Source: Cydia pomonella
Lineage: Eukaryota > Arthropoda > Insecta > Lepidoptera > Tortricidae
Length of the DNA: 64,000 nt
Assembly (NCBI RefSeq): GCF_033807575.1
Contig: NC_084721.1
Span: forward strand, 8,804,001-8,868,000
Direction of reading: 5' to 3'
Shown here: positions 54,376-64,000 of the stretch, in pieces
Layout: the number at the start of each line of letters is the position of its first letter
Position numbering within the stretch: the first letter of the stretch is position 1
Translations under genes and position numbers: made by a program
The notes under the pieces: model-generated
Database searches by the model: none
What the model was told of the DNA's origin: nothing
What the model saw: the letters and a program-made list of their open reading frames with translations, nothing else

Positions 54376-54600
54376 CGTTTACTTACTTACTACTTACTCC
54401 GTTGGCTCAGCGACCCAAAATGAGACTTGGCCTCCGACACAAGACAGCGCCACTTTTCTCGGTCCTGTGCGACCTCTCGCCAATTGTCGACTCGAAGCTC
54501 GCGCAGATCCGCCTCCACCATGTCGCTCCAGCGATACCTAGGGCGTCCGATAGGACGTCCTGCTAGGCGACCCAGGTACGCTCTTTTTACGTTTTTTCGT
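54376..54600 (-). pseudogene. C-terminal fragment of an RTE-type LINE RT
   Basis: The minus strand reads LGRLAGRPIGRPRYRWSDMV, EADLRELRVDNWREVAQDRE, KWRCLVSEAKSHFGSLSQRS, then K and a stop (54392-54390). GRP..RW.D, the A.DR..W block and the ending define the RTE C terminus. It differs from the copy at 7189, so it is a second RTE lineage. An AAGT-repeat tail (54394-54376) follows. All catalytic motifs are missing. Confidence 0.85.
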
Positions 54601-55436
54601 TTTTACTTGACTAAATTACTAACGTAGTCCGATCAAGCATTATGGAACCCGGCGCTGTCGGTAAAGCAGGTGACTCGCGTTGATAAAGCAGGTTTCTGTC
54701 GTATGCGGGTGTGAGTGGTGTAACATGTGCAATGTCGTTAACACAAACACATGCTAAGTGTTAACAGTAGGCGCAAATAGTTGACTTACCAAAGAAAATT
54801 TGAAATTCGCGCCTTTTCCGCCTGACAAGTTGGGTTGGGTGTGTATACGCTGTCTTGTGTTTCCTTGTGTTAGCGGCAAAGCCGTGGAAAAGTGGTTAAA
54901 ATGTAAGTAATGTGTTGGAAAGTGAAGTTTAAATTTATCGCTGAACATGTGCATCTTCAAAAAAGGTATTATAACAATCGTTATTATTTTACGTCGGTTA
55001 TAAAGGTTAATATCTTAATGATGTCTTGTGAACAACTAATTCCATACCTACTAATATACCGACAAGTTATCGATACAGTCATATGAACATTTTGTCAAGC
55101 CCTAGCGTAAAGTAACAGTTTAGGTTTTTACACAAAATATTCTAAATTATTGACTAATATCATGAAATATTAACACACAATTGAAGAAAAACTTATAATG
55201 AACTGTATAAATTGGCTTTTTACACTTTTTATGCTGTTAATTTGATATAATATCGTTACGAAAATTTCGCTACGATTATCATAATTACCTGTGAAATGAG
55301 TATTTCCCTGGGTTTTTTGGCCCTGAAACACAACAATCCGGCACACAACATGACACCATCTTCACTAAATTACTTACTTAATATTTATTTTTGATTTTGA
55401 TTCTCGTATATTTTTAACGTTAAAAAATACGGCAAT
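54601..55436. other. No supported gene
   Basis: AT-rich; nothing found beyond short frames. Confidence 0.45.
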
Positions 55437-55765
55437 ATGATTTTGGCCGCCTCGGCCGCCTTCGAATTCAAAAAATGGTTACGTTTTCTCATATGTAGTC
55501 TGCCTCTTTCACACTCGTGGCTTGTTCATATACGTGATGGCTTCCCTTTCGCACACTTCATCTGTCTGTCAAGCGAAGCGTATGACAAGTCTCTGAGTAG
55601 TACAATACGTCTAATCGCACGCACACAACGCCGTGTCGAAGACTGCCGAACTGAAACGACGTTAGACGAAGTGGGGAGCGTGAGGTTTTTTCGTTACGGA
55701 ATTTCTGGATTCGGTCCCCGCGCTCAAGGCCCGCGATAGAAGCTATGCAATAGCTTAAAAAGCAT
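55437..55765 (+). repeat. GC-richer repeat-like block
   Basis: Contains CGGTCCCCGCGCTCAAGGCC and GATAGAAGCTATGCAATAGC, which I associate with a dispersed lepidopteran repeat. A 100-codon frame (55437-55739) spans it, with an overlapping minus frame; neither shows a domain. Confidence 0.4.
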
Positions 55766-56748
55766 TTCAAGAGTATGTAGTTTAAGTTCTAAGAGTATGA
55801 AGGTACTTATGTAAGAAATTAGTGATTTTCTTTTTTGAAGAAGAAATGGCCCTCATTTATTATTCTGGTTTTCCGGTAAGCTCATATTGAGAGACACAAA
55901 AGAAAAAGCTGACAGTACCTCTTGGGCCTTTGCGAAATATTTTGCATAAATAATGATGCATCAATCAACCGTTACATATTTAATTACTAACTAAGCTAAT
56001 AACCTCAATATATTTATTGAAAGGAATTTGCATTTAGCACTTCTTAACGTGTATTTGAGAATTTTCCATTAAGTAGCCGATGCCTGCGACTTCGTTTACA
56101 TGAAATTTCATTCGTTGTAGTAATTTTTTAAACTTACGACCCATTTCTTAACGCCATACGGGAGTAAATTTAAAATAGAAGTCTGAAATTGCAGGATATC
56201 AATATTTTCTCAGCTATCCCACATGTAAGCAATTGGATCCATTTTAAGGCATTATAAAGCTTTGCAGGGCTAACATCGCACGTGACTGTCAGTGACTCTG
56301 TCATAAAGGTATTAGTCGAATACGCTTGATTAGACGAGCATCGGAGTCTCCCCGCTGAATGCTGCCTAATCAACCGAGGACCAATGTTTTGTCAGTCGCA
56401 ACTGAATGAGTCAAGGGTACTGATAAACCAGCCGAACCATCTATTGTTACGTCGCTGTATACACTTACGTGCGCATAGAATTTCAATACAATGTAATCCA
56501 ATACACATTTGCGTGGTTATTGATTTTGTATTTGTGTTTACGTTACAGCAAACATATTTTCCTTTACGGTATATACCGATAGAAAATTTCGTAATGTAAT
56601 GTAGGTATGTATGAGTAAAGGGTAGCTTGTGAAATAAATCGTTGAATGCCTGTACTTAATATGGATTTCCTCCCACGCACGTACATTTTGATATGAACAC
56701 AAAATTATTGTGTATAGGTATGCGAAAAGTTTCCTATGTACATACTGG
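55766..56748. other. No supported gene
   Basis: Short frames on both strands without motifs. Confidence 0.45.
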
Positions 56749-57292
56749 CAGTGTTGGGCATTCAAGAATAAACTCATGATTGGAATAAGAATTTGTAAGA
56801 ATAAAATCACGTTGATTTTATTCCCGTCAAAATTATTTCAAATAATTCCGTCTGGAATAATTATTCGGTGAGGAAATTGGATGGAAATAAATTATTCTTA
56901 TTCAAATAAAAAAATCATGATTTTTATTTGAAATAATATTCCAGGAATAAGAATTGTAACGTGAGATTTTTTCTTAATAAAGCCAATGAAGCTGGTATGT
57001 AAGTATGTCATGTATGAAAGTAGGTAGGTGTAATTTGGATGGACTACAGACGGACGCAAATTTAAAAAAGCAAATAGTAAAACTCATGGGAATCGGGTTG
57101 TATGGACCTAACGACAACTTCATTCTAATTCTAAATAACATGTAAAACCTTATTTAGAATAACTCCATTTCTGGAATAATTAATCCGTCTTTTATTCTTC
57201 GTTTAAAATAAGAATTTCATGTTTCATTGTGTTGGAATAAGAATAAAATTTCTGTTTTTATTCTTATTCGAATTGATTTTTACCCAACACTG
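56749..57292. mobile_element. hAT-like non-autonomous element, 544 bp
   Basis: Ends CAGTGTTGGGCA (56749) and TACCCAACACTG (57281-57292) are inverted with one mismatch, and CAGTG is the usual start of hAT-family ends. Flanking octamers CATACTGG and TATACTAG agree at six of eight places, consistent with a decayed 8-bp TSD. The interior is made of AATAAGAATAAA-like, GGAATAATTATTC-like words in both orientations and has no coding capacity. Confidence 0.75.
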
Positions 57293-57815
57293 TATACTAG
57301 TACAAATACTCGTAAACTACTTTATTTATTTCTTATAAAATTCTTCAGCACGCAATGTATCATTACTACTTTGTTTTGAGACGAAACTTCGCACTTACTA
57401 ACGATAATTATGTCGCAAATATCATGCAATAACTGATCACCTATTTTTTTCTTCCTGGCGTTTGCGACGGCTTATTGCCAGTATGACCACGAGTCCACGG
57501 GGCAACTACGCAATATACCCATTATAAAATTAAATTATTCTAGAAAATATTTTCACCTGGGCGTGAATATATTTTACTAAGGTGTAGAGTTTGAGAAGTT
57601 AGGAGCTTGTAGAGTTAGAAGTTTGCTCTAATACATATCTGATAACTTTTTGACAATGCGAGACTTATGGTGTCGTCTTGGCAACATTTTACAGGAAAAT
57701 GTTATTGAAATAATAAAATAATTTATTAATGCATGTGGAGAATATTTAGCTTATATTGCTACTTTAGTAGTCTCACCAAACTCTACCTTTTCAGGCGTGC
57801 ATACATTTCAGGACG
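57293..57815. other. No supported gene
   Basis: AT-rich, with no motif. Confidence 0.45.
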
Positions 57816-58062
57816 ACACACACACACACAATCACATTGTATAATATCGATTTGAAATAATTTAACTTAATTCTATAACTAACATAAATAAATTAAATTA
57901 AATTAACATGTCATACATTTTGAAATTATTAAATATTAAGTGTCATTGAGGAAATCTTTAATACTATAATAATTTTTTTTATTGAGCCATTCTTTAACTC
58001 GATTCTTAAATTTATTAAAATTACATTCCTTAAACATTTTTGGTGGGATTTCACTTCGTTTT
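57816..58062 (-). pseudogene. Extreme C terminus and 3' region of a CR1/L2-like LINE
   Basis: The minus strand reads IPPKMFKECNFNKFKNRVKE, WLNKKNYYSIKDFLNDT and a stop (57938-57936). This matches the typical ending of CR1/L2-type RTs (IP.....F...K...WL....YYS...FL). A TG run (CA at 57818-57831 on the plus strand) lies in the 3' region. Upstream the frame decays, so only about 35 codons are recognisable. Confidence 0.7.
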
Positions 58063-59159
58063 GTTTTCTTTTTTATTTTGCCACGAATAAACGCTCTTTA
58101 CTCTGCTTCTTTTTGTAAGTTATTTATGAAAATCTTCCATCTTATTTACTAAAAAATCCTGAAATATATATTGTATTATTTATAACCAGGAGTTCATATA
58201 TCAATTTTCAGAGCCTCAAAATTTGCGGAACTCTTATACATCCCATAGTTTAAGAGGTTGAAGGGTAGAAGTTCAATTTTTTTTTTTTGTTCTTTGTGTA
58301 CTAATCTGGAACTACCTTACGATTTTTGATGATCATTAGTGAATGGCAGAGTGAGTCAGTGACGAAATCGGGGTTTTTAGGTATCAATAAATCTAAATTA
58401 TAAGAGCTTTGAACTGAAGAACTCTCTTGACTTCATATCCCGAGATTTTTGTTTACCTGGGATAAACCAAACCCAAGTTATGAGGGTTCCAAAAACGACG
58501 AAGCGCTTCGAAAAAAGGTTGGTAGTGCCCTCGCGCTTCGCTTGGCTCGTCTTGGCATTACCGCAATAGCAAGTGACTCTTAAATCGTAAGTATCTAGCC
58601 AATGACATTAGCAAGCAGAGTCACATCGGACCCGCATAATTCGTATGGGTCGGTTTTTGTGTATTAAATTTTAATTTAAATGAAATGAAAGCGTTTATTT
58701 CGGACAAAAACATCCATATTATGTTAGTAATGACTTACGGCTAAGTGTGTTAGTAGAAAGTATAAAGCACTATACGTTACACCTGATATCAATATTTTCG
58801 CTATGGCATGTGAAATAGAATTAAATCATACTTAAGACAATTTTACAAGCAATTTTCTTCTATATCTTTCTAAATCCATAATTTTATTTGTAATTTAAAT
58901 GCTCTTTATACCTAAAGTAATGTGGAAATATGAGCATCAATGAAACCTACTTACAATATTGTTAGTGTATAAGTGGATCTCCTATTCGAACGTGCTTGAA
59001 CACTAATAATTACCTATCTCTCCCATTAATTTTCAACCATTTACGATCTCAAAATCACTAGCAACTTTGTAAAGTGACCTAGCTAGCTCGCTGCAAGTCG
59101 ACGCATTGAGTTGGTCATCTGGTGGACATTCCAATAATACGAGTATATATAGATTTACG
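58063..59159. other. No supported gene
   Basis: 58490-58560 contains GAAGCGCTTCG and CGCGCTTCGCTTGGCTCG words similar in style to 28842, probably repeat-derived. Confidence 0.4.
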
Positions 59160-59207
59160 GGTTAAGTCGCACGCTCTTACCGCTAGGCCACCAGCGCTTC
59201 CTAAGTA
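59160..59207 (-). mobile_element. 5' half of the tRNA-derived SINE seen at 48500
   Basis: The minus strand reads GGTGGCCTAGCGGTAAGAGC then GTGCGACTTAACCCGTAAAT, a clear tRNA-like 5' half with A box. The B box half is missing. Confidence 0.7.
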
Positions 59208-59697
59208 ATAATGAACTTATTGACTGGAATTGTATTTCATCATAATTCTAGTCAATAATATGAATATTATAATAAATATACCTATGAATAGTATGTGTTT
59301 CAAATACAAACTTAACATTGCAGTTGTCTTCATGAAACCGGCACTCAGAACTACGTCATCAAACAAGTATAGTAATATATAGGTCAAAGAGTAAAGTAAG
59401 TATATAGGTAATATAGGTTGACTAATGAATATTCATTTGTGCTATTAGATGTTTAAGTCAGTACGAAAGAGTTTTTTTTTTATCTATAATGGTATCTGAC
59501 AAAAACACCAGCTCGGAAAGGTTTTCTTTATTCTTTAGAATCAGTGCGCGAAAGGTCTGTTTTGTTGAACATTTCGTGGTTTATGAATAAAATGCTATAT
59601 TTGTAGTTCCCTGATATATTGTGTGTTACTTGAGCAAAATATCAGAATACAATGACATTTACAAATATGACGTCTTAGAAAACTTACGAGTATACCA

Positions 59698-59984
59698 TCG
59701 GGTTTGAAGTTGTTGAGAGATCTGTACGAATAAGTCCCCAGGCAAATTTTCAGCTGTAGGTACTTAAATTCAGGTTTAGATCCAAGTCATTACAAAACGG
59801 GACGTATGTGGAAATTGAAGTCGGGGCATCGGACCTGAAGCGACCTGATTTAACCCTATGACCAATGTCTAATATAATAATAATAATAAAATCACAAAAA
59901 TAAAATATACCACAGACGCTTATTAGAAAAATAATGTACCTAAAGGCATTTAAGATTTTCTGGTGACTGTTATTTTACTTAATG
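59698..59984 (+). repeat. Long inverted repeat, left arm
   Basis: Pairs with 61088-61345. Shared blocks include CCCCAGGCAAATTTTC, ATTCAGGTTTAGATC, TCATTACAAAACGGGACGT, GAAGCGACCTGA and AAAGGCATTTAAGATTTTC. Confidence 0.88.
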
Positions 59985-60772
59985 AGACATTGTAACTCTG
60001 CAGACGTGGGTCAATTTCATCAAACGAGCATTTTAATCTAATTTCTATGGAATTTTGAAATATTGATACAATAAAAGATCGGTCCGGGCACGGGAATTTT
60101 CTGTCCATGGGAATTGGTTTTTGCTGGCACGGGAATTGGTTTTATGAGAATTATTCCTATTTAAACTATGTTGAGTATTAATCAAAAGTAAAAAAATATA
60201 CTTATAGAATTATTAAGGACCTATTTCATGATTTTAAAGCATCATACAAAAAAACTAATGATTTTAAAACTTAACTAATGAAGTTAAGTATCTTTCTAAA
60301 TTAAATAAGAATAAATGTTATTTTTTAGTTTGATCATTGTTAATGATTAAGAGCCATCATCCTTAAGAAACATTGCCGTAGTTGATTTTAATTTTATATA
60401 ATGGAATATCGTATGAACATCTTGACAGCCTTTATATAGGTTTATTTAAAAGTGGTCTATTACTAATATATATGAATAACTTATATTGTTTTGGTATTTT
60501 AATGAGCTTGAGTATTAGAAACGTAAGCTTTCACGATAAAATTTATTAACATTCGTGGATTTGCAGCAAACTAATAAAAATATTAGAAACGAGCGCATAT
60601 AGGTAAAATAATTTCCTCGTTGGCACAGGCTGTATGCTAAAAGTCCAATCAAATGCAAATCAATTTGCGTTCATTGCAATTATCTATTCGTATGGACTGC
60701 TTTGGCAGTTTCGACTTGTGATTGAATCATTTAACATCAATGACCTCTGCGTCGTTGTCGGATGAGTTTGAT

Positions 60773-61020
60773 GACCAGTCTGGCCTAGTGGGTAGTGACC
60801 CTGCCTGTGAAGCTGATAGTACTAGGTTCAAATCCGCATTTATGTATTTGTGTGATGAGCACAGATATTTGTTACTGAGTCATGGGTATTTTCTATGTAT
60901 TTATATATTACACACATATATCGATGTCCGAGTGTGAGTATACACCCACAATTCAAGTCTTCTTGAGCTTACTGTAGGGCTTAGTCAATTTGTGTAATAA
61001 TGTCCTGTACTTAATACTTA
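60773..61020 (+). mobile_element. tRNA-derived SINE, copy 3
   Basis: TCTGGCCTAGTGGGTAGTGA (A-box region) and GGTTCAAATCC (60825-60835), then the common body ending TTAGTCAATTTGTGTAATAA. It lies in the loop between the arms of the long inverted repeat. The 71-codon frame over it (60722-60937) is not a gene. Confidence 0.88.
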
Positions 61021-61087
61021 ATAATAATATTAATGATTGTTGCAATGTCAGACTTTCAAAACCTACTAGTTTTATAATGCCAGATTA

Positions 61088-61345
61088 ACTAAAATAAAAT
61101 AACAACCGTCTGAAAATCTTAAATGCCTTTACATTATTTCTAATAAGCATCTGTGGTATATTTTTGTGATTTTATTATTCTAGACATTGCTCATAGGGTT
61201 AGGTCAGGTCGCTTCGAGTCCGAGTTCCTGACTTCATTTTCCACTCACGTCCCGTTTTGTAATGACTTCGATCTAAACCTGAATTTAAATACCAACAGCC
61301 GAAAATTTGCCTGGGGATCTCTCAACACCTTCAAACCCGAGGGTT
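61088..61345 (-). repeat. Long inverted repeat, right arm
   Basis: Reverse complement of 59698-59984 with several small gaps. A 64-codon frame at 61153-61347 arises within it and is not supported in the other arm. Confidence 0.88.
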
Positions 61346-62111
61346 GAATAATTTCTGCAATTTGAGATATTCTATTTCATATTAATTTTGTTTCGCTAGC
61401 CGCTGGTGTTTTCTTGCCACTTAAAGTTTACCAATTGAACTGAAATTGCAGTTCAGAGAGTAAGTTACAAACTAATCCAGCCATTTGGGTTAGAATATCT
61501 AGAACTAGCGTACCAATTTCAACTTAAAGTGTAGGTAAGTAGGATCGTTCTGTTTTTAACATGTATTACTTATTCTCTAAAATGAACTTGTTCTGCATTT
61601 TATTAAGTGTAAGTCTCTGGACTTTTATAGTGCTACCTGCAGTGTGCTATTATAAAATAGTTATTGTGACAAAAACGTCTTAGTCTAATTTGTTATTGTT
61701 TGTTTTGTATAACTTGCGATGCTCACTGATTTACTTTTGTTTTATTATATATTCTCATTAAGTGAAATGTTAAATTTTGTTTGAGAAAAATAAAGTTTTT
61801 TAAACATAACTAGACACAAGTGACTAAATTGGTTTGTAGTTTTAATGTAAGCATAAGTACTTACAATCTTTTGGTACTGATTGTGACAAAAGGCGGATAT
61901 ATTAATTCATAAATCAAATGAATGGCAGTAAAATAAATAGAACTTTTATCATAGTTAGTTTATTTTTTATTAATATAAAAATACTTGAATAATTAAATTA
62001 AGTTCTCATCACATCTTTTGTCACACATGCATATGCATGTCATTTATACTTATAGTAATAAGTTCTTATCAATATTTGTTTACATATAAGGAAACTATAT
62101 AAGTCTAAAAT
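61346..62111. other. No supported gene
   Basis: AT-rich without signals. Confidence 0.45.
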
Positions 62112-62673
62112 CGGCCAAGGGTATGTCGGGTGGGCCATGCTCAGTATAGGGTTCCGTAGTTACCATTCTGTCAGGATTGGCTAAACGGGAGCTATTAGTA
62201 AGTATCATGTACTAAGACTGCAATAACTCAAAAACGGCTAGATCGATCATATTCGCTATAGTTTTCATTGAAAGTATTTATTAAACTTTTGTATTACCTA
62301 CGAATTTTTCATATTTTTTTGGATCCATGGTTCATAAGTTAGAGGGGTAGGGGGGGTCATTTTTTTTTCTTTCGGAACAATTATTTCCGAAAATATTCAT
62401 TTCATCAAAAAATGGTTGTTGGATACCCATATTCGTTTTGAAAGACCTATCTAACGATACCCCATACTGTTGGAAAAAAGATTTTGTATGGGAGGTACCC
62501 TAAACATAAATTTCTTATAGGTTTTATTTTATTGTTCTGTCGCCATGCATGGTTTATTTATCCATGCCAAATTGCCGCTTTCTAGCACTAATGATCACGG
62601 AGCAAAGCCGCGACGACGGAGAGACGGACGAACATGGCGAAACTGGGTTCCTAGCGGACTACGGAACCCTAAC
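62112..62673 (+). mobile_element. CGGCCAAG-family element, diverged copy 5
   Basis: Starts CGGCCAAGGGTATGTCGGGT, followed by AGGGTTCCGTA. It has a G-rich tract (GTAGGGGGGGTCA near 62350) at the position of the poly-G of other copies, an ACCTATCTAACGATACCCCA block like theirs, and ends ACTACGGAACCCTAAC. Clearly the same architecture but an older or different subfamily. Confidence 0.75.
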
Positions 62674-63624
62674 AATGTCCAATACTTAGGTACGGCTCCA
62701 GTTGTTCTAAAATGTCACGGTCAGGTAAAAACAGTGTTAAATAACATAATAGCAAAGAGATATTTTATAGCACATGTGTATATTAGGGCTGCAGGTGCGG
62801 TCGCCGGTCCGATGCCTCGCTATATCCGCCTAGACGGCTGCGATCGTAAATATCCTAGTTTTACGACCAGTTACACCTTACAAAGTTCCCGCAATGGAAA
62901 CCTCACTTTTACGATTATTTTGCAAAATCCTACGAAATCATAACGAGTGGAGGTTTTATGTCAAGCCGAGATATGGAAAGTGGTTCGTGAGAAATGTGAT
63001 ATGATCCTGCGAATAATCTAACGCGAAGCCAACATACGAAATTATAAATTGGTGTCAACTTATCTCATTTTGACATCAGTTGTCCGTGAGCCCGAAATTC
63101 TTTGTTCTGTAACTGTTATAGTCCAGAATTTTCACTTTTGACAGCTGATAGATCAAATCCAACAAGTCAATCAAGTTTCAGAAACCTCCGGTTCGAGATC
63201 TTGGTAGTTACGTCTCGTGATTAATTCCTTTGATTTTTGCTCCTAAATATATTAAATTTTTTATATCGATAGCTTATTATTATACATTAAACTAATGTAG
63301 TAGTGTGCAGTGAATGGAGAATGAATCTTGAAACGCGTTTAACCACCATTTTGGAGTCAACGGCCGGTAGTCCACGAGCTACTTGTAAAGTCCAGCTATC
63401 GCTTTGCAAGAGCTAATAAAATCATCGTATGCTGTCTTCATGTACTAACCGTACAATTTTAGTCGTATTTAAAGCTCCTAATACCTTGACACTGGCGAAA
63501 TTTTCCCAATGGACTGAAGCCATTTAATTTGAAAACAATGAATGAACAGTTTTAGAACAATCATTTTAAATCAGAATCGAGCTATGCCCACTATACATTT
63601 TCTTTGGACAGTCTCGACTCGAGG
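62674..63624. other. No supported gene
   Basis: The 132-codon frame 62545-62943 begins inside the element above and shows no domain; its C-terminal part (62780-62940) is somewhat GC-richer but unassigned. Confidence 0.4.
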
Positions 63625-63625
63625 T

Positions 63626-64000
63626 TTTTTTTTTATACTACGTCGGTGGCAAACAAGCATACGGCCTGCCTGATGGTAAGCAGTATCCGTAGCCTATGTA
63701 CGCCTGCAACTCCAGAGGAGTTACATGCGCGTTGCCGACCCTAACCCTCTCCCACCCTCGTTGAGCTCTGGCAACCTTACTCACCGGCAGGCACACAACA
63801 CTATGAGTAGGGTCTAGTGTTATTTGGCTGCGATTTTCTGTAAGGTGGAGGTACTTCCCCAGTTGGGCTCTGCTCTAGATCTTGAATGACATCCGCTGTG
63901 CTGTGCCCTACCACACAAAAAAAAAGAAGGGTAATCCGGATCTTTTTCCGGCGTTTCCAACAGAACCCGGTCCAAATCTCAACTACCTGATTGACGATTC
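63626..64000 (-). mobile_element. Non-autonomous element with borrowed LINE tail, copy 2
   Basis: A T run (63627-63635), then ATACTACGTCGGTGGCAAAC, and the reverse complement of the 46232 element: the same LINE-derived tail (63640-63742), then the private body (TAGGGTCTAGTGTTATTTGG, GGTGGAGGTACTTCCCCAGT). It extends further 5' than copy 1 (TCCGCTGTGCTGTGCCCTAC and an A-rich run near 63917) and is cut by the window end. Confidence 0.8.

Noticed and set aside
62545..62943. 132-codon plus-strand frame
   Set aside because: Starts inside a non-coding repeat element and shows no domain or codon preference.

Overview
The window is AT-rich, repeat-dense eukaryotic nuclear DNA. The repeat content points to a moth or butterfly (Lepidoptera): LINE tails ending in TTTATTGCACA-type sequence, tRNA-derived SINEs with GGCCTAGTGGGTAG / GGTTCAAATCC boxes, the CGGCCAAGTGCGAGTCGGACTCG element family, and many small foldback elements. 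The order-level call rests on recognising these repeats, not on a marker gene. There are no bacterial operons, rRNA genes, intact tRNA genes or CRISPR arrays. Only one segment looks like host coding sequence: a 57-nt exon candidate at 6037-6093 (+) with splice-like borders. Most of the window therefore reads as a long intron or intergenic region filled by transposable elements.

Layout. 1-700: 3' end of a LINE. 1.9-2.4 kb: decayed LINE reverse transcriptase (RT). 4.0-5.5 kb: end of a CR1/L2-like LINE (-) with a hexamer tail, a (TG)n tract and the first CGGCCAAG element. 6.04 kb: exon candidate. 7.17-7.56 kb: 5'-truncated RTE-type LINE with a 13-bp target-site duplication (TSD). 10.8-12.4 kb: whole but frameshifted Tc1-like transposon (-). 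13-17 kb: LINE tails and a GC-rich patch. 17.95-18.70 kb: GC-rich modular, palindrome-rich island. 20.3-21.1 kb: cluster of foldback elements. 21.3-22.56 kb: the most intact coding sequence, a 5'-truncated LINE RT (-) nested in an older repeat. 24.6-30 kb: RT fragments, another LINE 3' end and short repeats.

30.7-31.6 and 37.7-38.6 kb: two roughly 0.9-kb copies of one element in opposite orientation. 34.3 kb: SINE. 39.0-41.9 kb: a broken but nearly full-length LINE (-) with an N-terminal C2H2 finger, a YLDD RT and a C-terminal restriction-like-endonuclease (RLE) signature. 42.5-43.2 kb: CR1-like RT end (-). 43.4-47.1 kb: CGGCCAAG elements and a 195-bp foldback whose sister copy is at 53.5 kb. 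48.5-49.2 kb: tRNA-like SINE piece, LINE tail, and a foldback split by a LINE fragment with a 12-bp TSD. 51.1-51.8 kb: SINE nested in a LINE-tail repeat. 54.4 kb: RTE fragment (-). 56.7-57.3 kb: hAT-like non-autonomous element. 59.7-61.3 kb: a roughly 260-290-bp inverted-repeat pair around a SINE. 62.1-62.7 kb: diverged CGGCCAAG element. 63.6-64.0 kb: non-autonomous element sharing the 3' tail of the 21.3-kb LINE.

The elements act as donors and targets for one another. Retroelements insert into older repeats, and non-autonomous elements borrow 3' ends from autonomous ones. The best leads are the RLE-type LINE, the modular GC island, the covarying hairpin shared by LINE 3' ends, the SINE-like/LINE tail sharing and the isolated exon.
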